Part shown: piece after piece, positions 1 to 7,966 of the stretch
Position numbering within the stretch: the first letter of the stretch is position 1
Layout of the letters: each line of letters begins with the position of its first letter
Source: Pseudomonas viridiflava
Lineage (GTDB): Bacteria; Pseudomonadota; Gammaproteobacteria; Pseudomonadales; Pseudomonadaceae
DNA length: 64,000 bases
Assembly: GCF_900590755.1 (NCBI RefSeq)
Contig: NZ_UUOC01000001.1
Location: forward strand, 310,001-374,000
Direction: 5' to 3'
The notes under the pieces: generated by a model
What the model was told of the DNA's origin: nothing
What the model saw: the letters and a program-made list of their open reading frames with translations, nothing else
The model's database searches: none
Position numbers and translations under genes: made by a program

Positions 1-676
1 CATCTGTAGGAGCTTGGTCTGGGCCGCATCCGGACGAAGGACGATGATGCGGTGTGTCAGGCAAACCGAGGCGCCCTTATCGCGGGCAAGCACCGCTCCC
101 ACAGCTTTGGTGTGATCCGTTGGAGCGAGGCTTGCCCGCGAAGGAAGAACGATAACGCGGTGTGCCTGACATACCAGGGCGCAGGGTTCGCGGGCAAGCC
201 TCGCTCCAACGGGTTCGGTGATCATCCGCAGGAGCGCACTTGGTCTGGGCCGCATTCGGACGATGAACGATGACGCGGTGCTCTGAAAGCCCCGAATCCT
301 GTGGGAGCCGAGCTTGCTCGCGATAAGCACACCTCGGTTTACCTGTCAGACCACGCTGCCCTTTTCGCGGGCAAGCACCGCTCCCAAAGCTTTGGTGTGA
401 TCCGTTGGAGCGAGGCTTGCCCGCGAAGGAAGAACGATGACGCGGTGTGCCTGATATACCGAGGCGCATGGTTCGCGGGCAAGCCTCGCTCCAACGGGTT
501 CGGTGATCATCTGTAGGAGTTTGGTCTGGGCCGCATCCGGACGAAGGACGATGATGCGGTGTTTCTCAAAGCCCCGAATCTGTAGGAGCGCGCTTGCCCG
601 CGATTGCATCAGGTCAGGCAACACATTTTTTGCTGACACACTGCATCGCGGGCAAGCGCGCTCCTACAGTTCTACC
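1..676. repeat. REP/REPIN cluster with ~285-bp duplicated unit
   Basis: Dense array of short palindromic elements built on the core CGCGGGCAAGC...GCTCC in both orientations (near 78-102, 119-143, 187-211, 299-324, 363-387, 404-428, 472-496, 580-606, 643-669). The block 81-227 recurs almost unchanged at 366-512. The linker reading TGGTCTGGGCCGCAT occurs three times (about 16, 241 and 522). Opposite-facing cores at 580-606 and 643-669 form a classical REPIN. Reading frames through this block translate the repeat and are not genes. No protein gene is seen here. Confidence 0.9.
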
Positions 677-681
677 AGTCC

Positions 682-1080
682 TCAACCCTTCGCAATCTGC
701 GGCGTGAGGATCCACTCTGCACTGTCATTCCAGACATCCATGTGGGTGATCTTGCCGTCACGTACTTCGAAGCGATCCAGGTAGCGGTTACCCGAAAAAC
801 TGCGGCCATCCGGCCATTCGCCGTAGAGCGTGCCATTGGAGTACACCACCGTGTGATCGCCGCGATCCATCCAGTCGAAATTGCCCAGTGCCTTTTTGAC
901 CCAGGCGTAACGCGAGCCGTTAAACGCGGTAATGTCCTGAGGCGTTGGCATCATGCGTCCGCCGGTGAAGGTGATCTTCACGTCGGCGCTCATGAAGGTC
1001 GCCGCACGGACAGGATCAGGAGCCATGGACGCCTCCAGAAAATTGCTAACAATCTGCACGTCTTTATTGAGTTCCGACAT
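682..1080 (-). CDS. Nuclear transport factor 2 (SnoaL-like) family protein
   Basis: 132-residue single-domain protein of the NTF2/SnoaL-like cone fold. Visible family features are an N-terminal helix followed by repeated beta strands with Trp and Asp residues (GNFDWMDRGDHTVVYSNGTL, then DRFEVRDGKITHMDVW). Such proteins act as small hydrolases, isomerases or ligand binders, so the activity cannot be named. The ATG at 1080 is chosen because CTCCT (AGGAG on the coding strand) lies 7 nt upstream; a longer reading frame to 1122 lacks such a site. It diverges from the ABC importer operon and ends against the REP array. Confidence 0.8.
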   Translation of the reverse strand: MSELNKDVQIVSNFLEASMAPDPVRAATFMSADVKITFTGGRMMPTPQDITAFNGSRYAWVKKALGNFDWMDRGDHTVVYSNGTLYGEWPDGRSFSGNRYLDRFEVRDGKITHMDVWNDSAEWILTPQIAKG

Positions 1081-1210
1081 CACTGACTCTCCTGATTCAA
1101 GATTTATGAAGCTGCCTGCCACGCCTTGACTTGGTGCGACGCGCTACATATTGGCGCGTAAACATTCAGCTTCAGCCTCGTACAACCGCGGTTTAACAGG
1201 TTGCGCTGAC

Positions 1211-1226
1211 TGGCATCCTACTTGCT
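1211..1226 (+). promoter_or_regulatory. Putative sigma-54 (-24/-12) promoter
   Basis: TGGCATCCTACTTGCT has the diagnostic GG and GC dinucleotides separated by exactly 10 nt, matching the RpoN consensus TGGCAY-N5-TTGCW. It lies about 40 nt before the binding-protein start. The -12 part overlaps the first TTGCTAGCAA palindrome, so a repressor there would occlude it. A closely similar element sits before the Ntn-hydrolase gene at 9591-9606. RpoN control would fit nitrogen scavenging; this is inferred from sequence only. Confidence 0.55.
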
Positions 1227-1253
1227 AGCAATAAATATGCAACTGCTAGCAAT
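1222..1253. promoter_or_regulatory. Paired palindromic operator upstream of ABC importer
   Basis: A perfect 10-bp palindrome TTGCTAGCAA (1222-1231) and a second TGCTAGCA core (1244-1251) are 21 bp apart, about two helical turns. Together they sit between the sigma-54-like element and the ribosome-binding site. The same arrangement, TTGCTAACAA then GCTAGCA, occurs upstream of the gene at 7967-9538. The nearby GntR/FCD regulator (7162-7854) is the obvious candidate ligand-responsive binder; this is inferred. Confidence 0.6.
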
Positions 1254-1267
1254 CAGGAGAATGACCT

Positions 1268-2452
1268 ATGGCCATCCGGCTTCCAACCCTGCAACGTCTG
1301 CTGTTCCCCGTGGCTGCTGCAGTCACGCTCAACATCGCTATGTTCGGTGGCGCGCAAGCGGCCGAGCCGATCAAGGTCGGTCTGGTGGCGGCCCTTTCGG
1401 GTCAATCGGCTAAATCCGGCGAAGCCCTGACCCGCGGCCTGACCATGGCCATCAACGAGGTCAACGCCAAAGGCGGCGTACTCGGTCGTCCGCTTGAGCT
1501 GGTGCGTCGCGACGACGAGAGCAACCCGTCAAAAGGCATGCTGGCCGCCCGCGAGCTGGTCCAGCGGGAAAAAGTCACCGTTCTGTTCGGCGGCCTCGAT
1601 ACCCCGGTGTCCCTGGCCATCGTGCCCTTGGCCAATCAGATGAAAGTCCCGTTCATGGGCATCTGGGCTGCGGGCACCAAGATCACCGAGAACGGCGCAG
1701 CCGATAACTACGTGTTCCGGGTTTCGGCAGTGGATGAGCTGGTGGACGAAGCGCTGGTCAAATACGGCGTGGACAACGGCATGAAGAAGCCGGGCATGAT
1801 CCTCATCAATAACCCATGGGGCGAGTCCAACGAAGCGGGCTTCAAGCGCGCGCTGGAAAAACGTGGCCTGGCCAACGCCGGTGTCGAACGTATCCAAGAC
1901 AGCGACCTGGACGTGGTGCCGCAACTGACCCGTCTGAAAAACGCCGGGGCCGACACCTTGTTGATGGTCGGCAACGTCGGCCCTTCGGCGCAGGTGGTCA
2001 AGTCGCTGGATCGCATGGGCTGGGACGTGCCGGTGGTTTCCCACTGGGGTCCGGCCGGTGGTCGTTTCGGTGAGTTGGCTGGCCCGAACGCCTCTCGCGT
2101 GCACTTCATCCAGACCTACGTGTTCACCGAGCACAACAGCGCCAAGGGCGACGCATTGCTGGCCGCTCTGAAAACCGCTTACCCGCAGATCAAAACCCTG
2201 GCTGACGTCACACCTGCGGTGGGCATCGCCAATGCCTACGACGCGTTGCATCTGGCCGCCCTGGCGATCGAAAAAGCGGGCAACACTGACGGCAAGGCAG
2301 TACGTGACGGCTTCTATGCGATCAGCGACTACGACGGCTTGATCAAGCACTACAAGCAGCCGTTCACCGTGCAAAAGCATGACGCACTGGGCCCGGACGA
2401 TTATCTGTTCACCCACTTCATCAACGATCAGATCGTACCGCTCAAGCCGTAA
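1268..2452 (+). CDS. ABC importer periplasmic binding protein, branched-chain amino acid/amide type
   Basis: 394 residues with a Sec signal peptide (about residues 1-32, ending FGGAQAA) and then the Peripla_BP_6 fold (EPIKVGLVAALSGQSAKSGE). It is the substrate-capture subunit of a HAAT-family (LivK/AmiC/UrtA-like) importer. The start has AGGAGA 7 nt upstream. It is first in an operon with LivH-like permease, a fused permease-ATPase-ATPase and an amidohydrolase. The ligand is therefore probably the amidohydrolase substrate or its precursor rather than leucine. Expression likely depends on the sigma-54-like promoter and paired palindromes just upstream. Confidence 0.93.
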   Translation: MAIRLPTLQRLLFPVAAAVTLNIAMFGGAQAAEPIKVGLVAALSGQSAKSGEALTRGLTMAINEVNAKGGVLGRPLELVRRDDESNPSKGMLAARELVQREKVTVLFGGLDTPVSLAIVPLANQMKVPFMGIWAAGTKITENGAADNYVFRVSAVDELVDEALVKYGVDNGMKKPGMILINNPWGESNEAGFKRALEKRGLANAGVERIQDSDLDVVPQLTRLKNAGADTLLMVGNVGPSAQVVKSLDRMGWDVPVVSHWGPAGGRFGELAGPNASRVHFIQTYVFTEHNSAKGDALLAALKTAYPQIKTLADVTPAVGIANAYDALHLAALAIEKAGNTDGKAVRDGFYAISDYDGLIKHYKQPFTVQKHDALGPDDYLFTHFINDQIVPLKP

Positions 2453-2476
2453 GCCAAGTCTTAAGGAGTCGTCACC

Positions 2477-3346
2477 ATGTTCACCGCCGCCATCGTCACC
2501 GGCCTCGGTCTGGGCAGCATGTACGCGTTACTGGCGTTGGGTTTCCACCTGACCTACGTCGTCTCGCGCACCGTCAACTTTGCCCAGGGCAGCGCCATGA
2601 TGGTCGGCGCGGTATTGGGCTACACCTTCTGCATCACCTGGGGTTGGTCGCTGTGGCTGGCGTTGCCACTCACGCTGCTGCTGAGTGCCGTTTACGGCCT
2701 GGTGATCGAGCGCTGGCTGGTGCGACCTTTCCACAGTCGCGGCTCACAGGCCTGGCTCATGGCGACGGTGGCAGGCGGGATTCTGGTGGACAACCTGGCG
2801 CTGTTCACTTTCGGCAAGGAGCCGCGCCAGTTCGAAAGCAGCCTGGTGAACCTCAATGTTGAACTGTTCGGCAGCAACGTCGGAGCACTGCAACTGCTGA
2901 TCCCGCTGGCGGGTGCAGCCATTGCCCTGGCGTTGTATCTGGTGCGGCGTTACACCCGGCTGGGCAAGGTGCTGGAAGCCTGCGTACAAAATCCTCGGGC
3001 AGCGATGCTCATGGGCATCAACGTCAATCGCGTGGTGGCCATCGCCTTTGCCATCTCAACGGTGTTCGCAGCCATTGCCGGTCTATTGATTGCGCCGCTG
3101 TTCAGCGTCAACGCGGAAATGGGCATGTTGTTCGGCCTCAAAGCCTTCGCCGTGGCGATTCTCGGTGGTATTGCCAGCGCTGGCGGCGTGTTTGCCGCTG
3201 GCCTGTTATTCGGCCTGGCTGAAGCCTTGATCACCCTGTATTTCGGTTCGGCATTCACCCAGATCTTCACCTTCGCACTGGTCATTCTGGCCTTGGCAAT
3301 CCGTCCCAATGGTCTGTTCGGCAGTAAGGCACTGGTGAAAGTATGA
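2477..3346 (+). CDS. Branched-chain-type ABC transporter permease (LivH family)
   Basis: 289-residue polytopic inner-membrane protein (about eight hydrophobic segments) of the BPD_transp_2 family. It shows the LivH hallmarks VNFAQGSAMMVGA near the N-terminus and AVAILGGIASAGGVFAAGLLFGLAEA near the C-terminus, the stretch around the coupling region. AGGAG lies upstream of the ATG. It ends in a 4-nt overlap with the fused downstream gene, so the two are translationally coupled. It forms the membrane pore together with the LivM half of the next protein. Confidence 0.93.
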   Translation: MFTAAIVTGLGLGSMYALLALGFHLTYVVSRTVNFAQGSAMMVGAVLGYTFCITWGWSLWLALPLTLLLSAVYGLVIERWLVRPFHSRGSQAWLMATVAGGILVDNLALFTFGKEPRQFESSLVNLNVELFGSNVGALQLLIPLAGAAIALALYLVRRYTRLGKVLEACVQNPRAAMLMGINVNRVVAIAFAISTVFAAIAGLLIAPLFSVNAEMGMLFGLKAFAVAILGGIASAGGVFAAGLLFGLAEALITLYFGSAFTQIFTFALVILALAIRPNGLFGSKALVKV

Positions 3347-5853
3347 AAGACATCAAATCCCTCGCGAGTCCGGTTTTCATCGCCCTGCTGGCCGCCGCGT
3401 GCGGCGTCATGGCGTTCACTCTGGACAGCTACTCATTACTGGTTTTCACCCTCTGCACCCTGGCGGCGGTGGTGGGTGTCGGCCTGAATATTCTGATAGG
3501 CCTGAGCGGGCAGATTTCCTTCGGTCATATCGCGTTCTATGCCATTGGCGCCTATGTATCGGCCTTGTTGACCATGGCCGGTTGGCCGCTGTGGCTGGCG
3601 CTGCCCATCGCGGGCGTGGTTGCCGCGTTGATCGGCGCTCTGCTGGCGATCCCGGCATTGCGGGTGAGCGGTCCTTATCTGGCGATGATCACCATTGCCT
3701 TTGCATTCGTGGTCCATCACAGCCTGATCGAATGGCGCGATGTGACCGGCGGCTCCAACGGTTTGATGGGTATCCCGTTGCCTGAGTTCGCCGGGCTGGA
3801 CCCAGCGATTCTGCTGGCGCTGCTGGCCGGTGCGCTGATGATCGGCGCCCTGCTGTTTTACCAGCGCCTGAGCCACAGCAGTTGGGGCAAAGCCATGCGC
3901 GCCGTAAAAGCCTCTGAGATCGCTGCGAAATCCCTGGGTTTTAATCCGGTGTTGAGCAAGACCCTGGCCTTTGCCCTGTCTGCGGCCCTGACCGGTCTGG
4001 CCGGGGGCTTGCTGGCGCCGTTGCTGATGTTCATCAACCCGGAATCTTTCCCGTTTTCCCAGTCGATTCTGTTTGTCCTGGCGGTGATCGTCGGCGGCAG
4101 CGGCATGCTCTTCGGGCCGCTGATTGGTGCGTTGCTGATCGTGCTGGTGCCCGAGTTACTGTCAGATTTTGCTGAATACCGCCTGCTGATTTTCTCGGTA
4201 CTTCTGCTATTAGTCCTATGGATCGCCCCCAACGGTCTGCTGGGCGCCCTCGCCCGTCGCTGGATCAAACCGGTTCATCTGCTACCCCCGGCCGCCAGCA
4301 ACGACACGCGCATTGCTGAACATTTGCGCAGTCGTGGTCCATCCACCGGATTGCGTGTCACTGACATCGGCATCCGCTTCGGCGGCGTACAAGCGGCGCA
4401 GCACGTCAATCTGCATGCCCCGGCGGGCAGCATCACCAGCATCATCGGCCCCAATGGTGCCGGTAAAACCACGGTGCTGAACATGATCAGCGGCTTCTAT
4501 GCGCCAGACAGCGGCCAGATCGAGCTGCAACAGCCGCTGGCCGGTCTGCCCGCCTGGAAAAGCGCCCGCGCCGGTATCGCCCGCACCTACCAGACCACCC
4601 TGCTGTTCGGCGAAATGTCGGTACTGGACAACCTGCTGGTAGCCATGCAGAAAGGCCGTCTGGGTTTGCCCTTCAGCCGCCCTACTGCTGAACAGCGCAG
4701 CCTGGCGCTGGACCTGTTGGCGCTGGTTGGTTATCGCGGCGAAGTGAATATCGCCGCCGAAGATTTACCCCACGTGGACCGACGCCTGGTGGAAGTCGCC
4801 CGGGCATTGGCCACTGCTCCGGCGGTGTTGCTGCTGGACGAACCGGCCGCCGGCCTGAGCCGTCGCGACACCGATGAACTGGCGGTGCTGCTGAGCAAGC
4901 TAGCCGGGTTCGGTCTGACGGTGATTCTGGTGGAACACGACATGGCCCTGGTGATGTCGGTGTCCGAACACCTGCTGGTGCTGGATGCCGGCAAGCCTAT
5001 CGCCAGCGGTCCGCCGAGCGAAATCCGCCAGAACCAACAGGTGATCGCCGCATATCTGGGCGGCACGGACTATCAGGCCACACCTCGCCAGCAAGCCTGG
5101 GATGGCAGCCGTGATGCGCGTCTGTACGTCAAGGATCTGGTGATCGACTACGGCGCTTCGGCGGTGGTGGACAAGGTCAATCTGCTGGTCAACCCCGGCG
5201 AACTGGTGGCGATTCTGGGGGCTAATGGCGCGGGCAAGTCGAGCATTCTGCAATGCCTGGCCGGTCTGCATCGCGCCACCAGCGGCAGCATCCTGCTGGA
5301 CAACGAAAGCATCGAATTCGCCAACGCCAGCACCATCGCCGCCAAAGGCCTGGCTCTGGTGCCGGAAGGTCGTCAGGTGTTCCCTTACCTGAGCGTGCGG
5401 GACAACCTGTTGCTGGGCGGCTACTCACGCCGGGAAAGCTTTGATGCCGAGGCGGAAATCGAGGCCATCCTCAAGCGCTTTCCACGCCTGCGTGATCGTA
5501 TCGACAACCCTGCCGGGCTGCTTTCCGGCGGCGAACAGCAAATGGTTGCAGTGGGTCGCGGGCTGATGGCCAAACCGAAAATCCTGTTGCTGGACGAACC
5601 GTCGCTGGGACTGTCCCCGGCCATGATCGGCGAGCTATACGACGCACTTTCAGCCCTGCGCGATGAAGGCGTAACCATCTTGCTGGTGGACCAGATGGCC
5701 AATCTGGCCCTGCAGGTGGCCGACCGCGCCTACGTGCTGGAAACCGGCTGCATCGTCAAATCCGCCAGCGCCGCCGAACTGCGAGACGATAAAGAACTGG
5801 CGGCGGCCTATCTAGGTGAAAGCGCTGTTCATGAACAGGAAGCCAGCGTATGA
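3343..5853 (+). CDS. Fused ABC permease-ATPase-ATPase (LivM-LivG-LivF in one chain)
   Basis: 836 residues. Residues ~1-310 are a LivM-type permease (GLNILIGLSGQISFGHIAFY). Residues ~340-590 are a LivG-type ATPase with Walker A GPNGAGKTT (~369-377) and Walker B LLLDEP (~496). Residues ~595-830 are a LivF-type ATPase with Walker A GANGAGKSS (~626), signature LSGGE (~726) and Walker B LLLDEP (~748). These are normally three separate polypeptides. The signature of the first ATPase reads LPHVDRRLVE, lacking the usual Gly, whereas the second is canonical, so hydrolysis may be asymmetric. No internal stop or frameshift is seen. It overlaps livH-like and amidohydrolase genes by 4 nt each. Confidence 0.93.
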   Translation: MKDIKSLASPVFIALLAAACGVMAFTLDSYSLLVFTLCTLAAVVGVGLNILIGLSGQISFGHIAFYAIGAYVSALLTMAGWPLWLALPIAGVVAALIGALLAIPALRVSGPYLAMITIAFAFVVHHSLIEWRDVTGGSNGLMGIPLPEFAGLDPAILLALLAGALMIGALLFYQRLSHSSWGKAMRAVKASEIAAKSLGFNPVLSKTLAFALSAALTGLAGGLLAPLLMFINPESFPFSQSILFVLAVIVGGSGMLFGPLIGALLIVLVPELLSDFAEYRLLIFSVLLLLVLWIAPNGLLGALARRWIKPVHLLPPAASNDTRIAEHLRSRGPSTGLRVTDIGIRFGGVQAAQHVNLHAPAGSITSIIGPNGAGKTTVLNMISGFYAPDSGQIELQQPLAGLPAWKSARAGIARTYQTTLLFGEMSVLDNLLVAMQKGRLGLPFSRPTAEQRSLALDLLALVGYRGEVNIAAEDLPHVDRRLVEVARALATAPAVLLLDEPAAGLSRRDTDELAVLLSKLAGFGLTVILVEHDMALVMSVSEHLLVLDAGKPIASGPPSEIRQNQQVIAAYLGGTDYQATPRQQAWDGSRDARLYVKDLVIDYGASAVVDKVNLLVNPGELVAILGANGAGKSSILQCLAGLHRATSGSILLDNESIEFANASTIAAKGLALVPEGRQVFPYLSVRDNLLLGGYSRRESFDAEAEIEAILKRFPRLRDRIDNPAGLLSGGEQQMVAVGRGLMAKPKILLLDEPSLGLSPAMIGELYDALSALRDEGVTILLVDQMANLALQVADRAYVLETGCIVKSASAAELRDDKELAAAYLGESAVHEQEASV

Positions 5854-7079
5854 ACGCCTTGAAAATCATCAATGCCCGCATTGGCGACGCCCCCAGCGCT
5901 GAGTTGTATGTTGAAGAGGGCCATTTCGTAGAAGCCTTCAGTCCCTCCATAGCCAATTGTCAAACCCTGGATGTGCAGGGCAAGTTGCTGATGCCGGGGC
6001 TGATCGAAACTCATATCCACCTGGATAAAGCCTGCATCATGCAGCGCTGCCATTTGCAGGAAGGCACTCTGGCCGAAGCAGTGGCTCAGACCCGAGCGGC
6101 CAAAGCTGAATTCACTGAAGAAGATGTCTACCAACGTGGCGCTCAAGTGCTGGACAAGGCGATCCTGCAAGGCACCACCCACATGCGCACCCACGTTGAG
6201 CTAGACCCGCAAATCGGCCTGATCGGGTTCAACGCCATTCGCCGCCTGCAAGCGGATTACGCCTGGGCCATCAGTCTGGAAATCTGTGTGTTTCCGCAAG
6301 AAGGGTTGCTGAACAATCCCGGCACCGAGGCGCTGTTGTGCCAGGCACTGGAAAGCGGTGCGACGGTCCTCGGCGGTTGCCCGTACATGGACAGCGACCC
6401 GAATGGGCAAATCCAGCGTTTATTTGAACTGGCCGTGCAGTACGACTGCGACCTGGATCTGCACCTGGACTTCGACCTGAACCCGGAGGGCATGACCGTC
6501 ATGGAAGTGGCCCGCTGTACCCAACTGCATGGTTGGGGCGGTCGCGTAACCATCGGCCATGTGACGAAACTTTCGACGCTGCCCAAAGAGCAGATGTCCG
6601 CGCTGGGTCTGCATCTGGGCAAGGTCGGGGTGCACGTGACCTGCCTGCCCAGCACCGACCTGTTTCTCATGGGCCGCGAGTCATTCCACAACAAACCAAG
6701 GGGGCTGGCGCCCCTGGCCCATCTGCATGCCTGTGGCGTGACCTGTTCGGTGTCGACCAACAACATCGGCAATCCGTTCACGCCCTATGGTGATGCGTCG
6801 CTGATCAGGCAAGCGAACCTGTTCGCCAATGTCAGCCAGATGGGCACCGTGCCCGAGTTGCTGCAGTGCCTGGCCTGGGTGTCCAGCGAGTCGGCGCGCC
6901 TGTTGAGGCTGAAAAATTACGGCCTGCTGCCGGGCTGCCGCGCCGACTTCATCGTCTTCGATGCGCCCTCGCCTGCTGCGGTGATCGCAGAGATCAGCGC
7001 GCCGGTGATGGGGTTCAAGGCGGGAAGACAGACGTTTAGCCGGCCGGTCGGAAAATTGTTGAAGCCGGACTGTCTGTAG
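5850..7079 (+). CDS. Amidohydrolase superfamily protein, cytosine-deaminase-like
   Basis: 409 residues, cytoplasmic TIM-barrel metal hydrolase. It has the beta-strand-1 motif PGLIETHIHLDK (HxH), then MRTHVELD and TIGHVTK. Compared from memory with CodA, the catalytic Glu position reads LHLDFD and the Asp metal/proton-transfer position reads STNNIGNPF. Two canonical cytosine deaminase residues therefore appear replaced, making true cytosine deamination unlikely. It is the last gene of the importer operon (4-nt overlap with the ATPase), so it probably acts on the imported compound. The REP element that follows begins at its stop codon. Confidence 0.85.
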   Translation: MNALKIINARIGDAPSAELYVEEGHFVEAFSPSIANCQTLDVQGKLLMPGLIETHIHLDKACIMQRCHLQEGTLAEAVAQTRAAKAEFTEEDVYQRGAQVLDKAILQGTTHMRTHVELDPQIGLIGFNAIRRLQADYAWAISLEICVFPQEGLLNNPGTEALLCQALESGATVLGGCPYMDSDPNGQIQRLFELAVQYDCDLDLHLDFDLNPEGMTVMEVARCTQLHGWGGRVTIGHVTKLSTLPKEQMSALGLHLGKVGVHVTCLPSTDLFLMGRESFHNKPRGLAPLAHLHACGVTCSVSTNNIGNPFTPYGDASLIRQANLFANVSQMGTVPELLQCLAWVSSESARLLRLKNYGLLPGCRADFIVFDAPSPAAVIAEISAPVMGFKAGRQTFSRPVGKLLKPDCL

Positions 7080-7147
7080 GAACTGCCGCAGGCTGCGAAC
7101 AGCAGTGTGTCAGGAAAAATGCTTTCGCAGCCTTCGGCAGCTCCTAC
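7075..7147. repeat. REPIN, CTGCCGCAGGCTGCGA family
   Basis: Two inverted copies, GTAGGAACTGCCGCAGGCTG and TTCGCAGCCTTCGGCAGCTC, face each other across about 25 nt. The left copy starts inside the stop codon of the amidohydrolase gene and the pair separates it from the convergent GntR gene. It could fold as a transcript end structure. Confidence 0.75.
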
Positions 7148-7161
7148 GAAAATCTCAGCGT

Positions 7162-7854
7162 TCAATCACTAAGTGCCTGCCGGAGATTAAATTCCTCCGG
7201 CGCGGACTCTTCCAGGGCCAACTGCCCTTCCAGTTCATCAAGGTGTTCGATCATCACTTTAACGGCCCGCTCGGTGTCGCCGCTTTCCAACGCGGTGATG
7301 ATTTCCTGATGCTCATCCGACGCGCAGGACGGGACGTCGTTGCGCTGGTACAAGGCCACGATCAGCGAACTGCGCACCATCAGGTTGGCAAGGATGTCGC
7401 TCAACACTGCATTGCCGCTGATCTCCCCCAGCATCAGGTGGAACTCACTGAGCTCACGAACAATGGCACGGCGATCCGTGTCGTTGGTGGCGTTGCGCTC
7501 ATTGTTCATGTGGCTGGCGATACGCTGGCGCTGCTTGCGCATGATCGCTGGTGTAATGGCTTCGACAATCGCCCGCTCGATGGCGCGGCGAGCACTGAAA
7601 ATATCCCGTGCTTCCCGTGCGGTGGGCTGCGCAACCATGGCGCCGCGATTGGCTTCGATGGTCACCACTTTCTGCATCGCCAGGCGCTGTAACGCGACCT
7701 GCACGTGGTTACGGTTGGCTTGCAGGGTTTCGACAATCTGGGCTTCGATCAATCGAGTGCCGGGCGGCAGGCGATGTTGAGCGATGGCCTTGAACAACGC
7801 ATCGACGATACGTTGCACCTCAAGCTGTTTGGCAGTGACAGTGCTCAACCCCAT
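7162..7854 (-). CDS. GntR-family regulator with FCD (FadR C-terminal) domain
   Basis: 230 residues. An N-terminal winged helix (AIAQHRLPPGTRLIEAQIVETLQANRNHVQVALQRL, quoted in part: PPGTRLIEAQIVETL) is followed by an all-helical FCD ligand domain containing the EFHLMLGEISGN histidine motif used for metal/ligand binding. The ATG at 7854 is preferred (AGAGGA just upstream); the longer frame to 7914 needs a TTG start and has no binding site. It lies between importer and Ntn-hydrolase units, both of which carry the paired TTGCTARCAA palindromes. It is therefore the likely local regulator of both; this is inferred from position. Confidence 0.88.
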   Translation of the reverse strand: MGLSTVTAKQLEVQRIVDALFKAIAQHRLPPGTRLIEAQIVETLQANRNHVQVALQRLAMQKVVTIEANRGAMVAQPTAREARDIFSARRAIERAIVEAITPAIMRKQRQRIASHMNNERNATNDTDRRAIVRELSEFHLMLGEISGNAVLSDILANLMVRSSLIVALYQRNDVPSCASDEHQEIITALESGDTERAVKVMIEHLDELEGQLALEESAPEEFNLRQALSD

Positions 7855-7966
7855 CCATTCCTCTATTGTCCAGAAAGCCTCATGCCAACGCGCGAGGCTG
7901 CGGGTGGCGGGCAATCGGCGGCATTATCCGCCAGCAACCCGAACCCGGCAAATGCTCGATGACTGA

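Noticed and set aside
52..639. Overlapping reading frames translating to repeated FAGKPRSNG-type peptides
   Set aside because: They are read-through of REP cores on both strands, without ribosome-binding sites; the repetition comes from DNA palindromes, not a protein.
1..676. Possible CRISPR array
   Set aside because: Repeats are palindromic, differ in orientation and spacing and match Pseudomonas REP cores; there are no uniform spacers and no cas genes.
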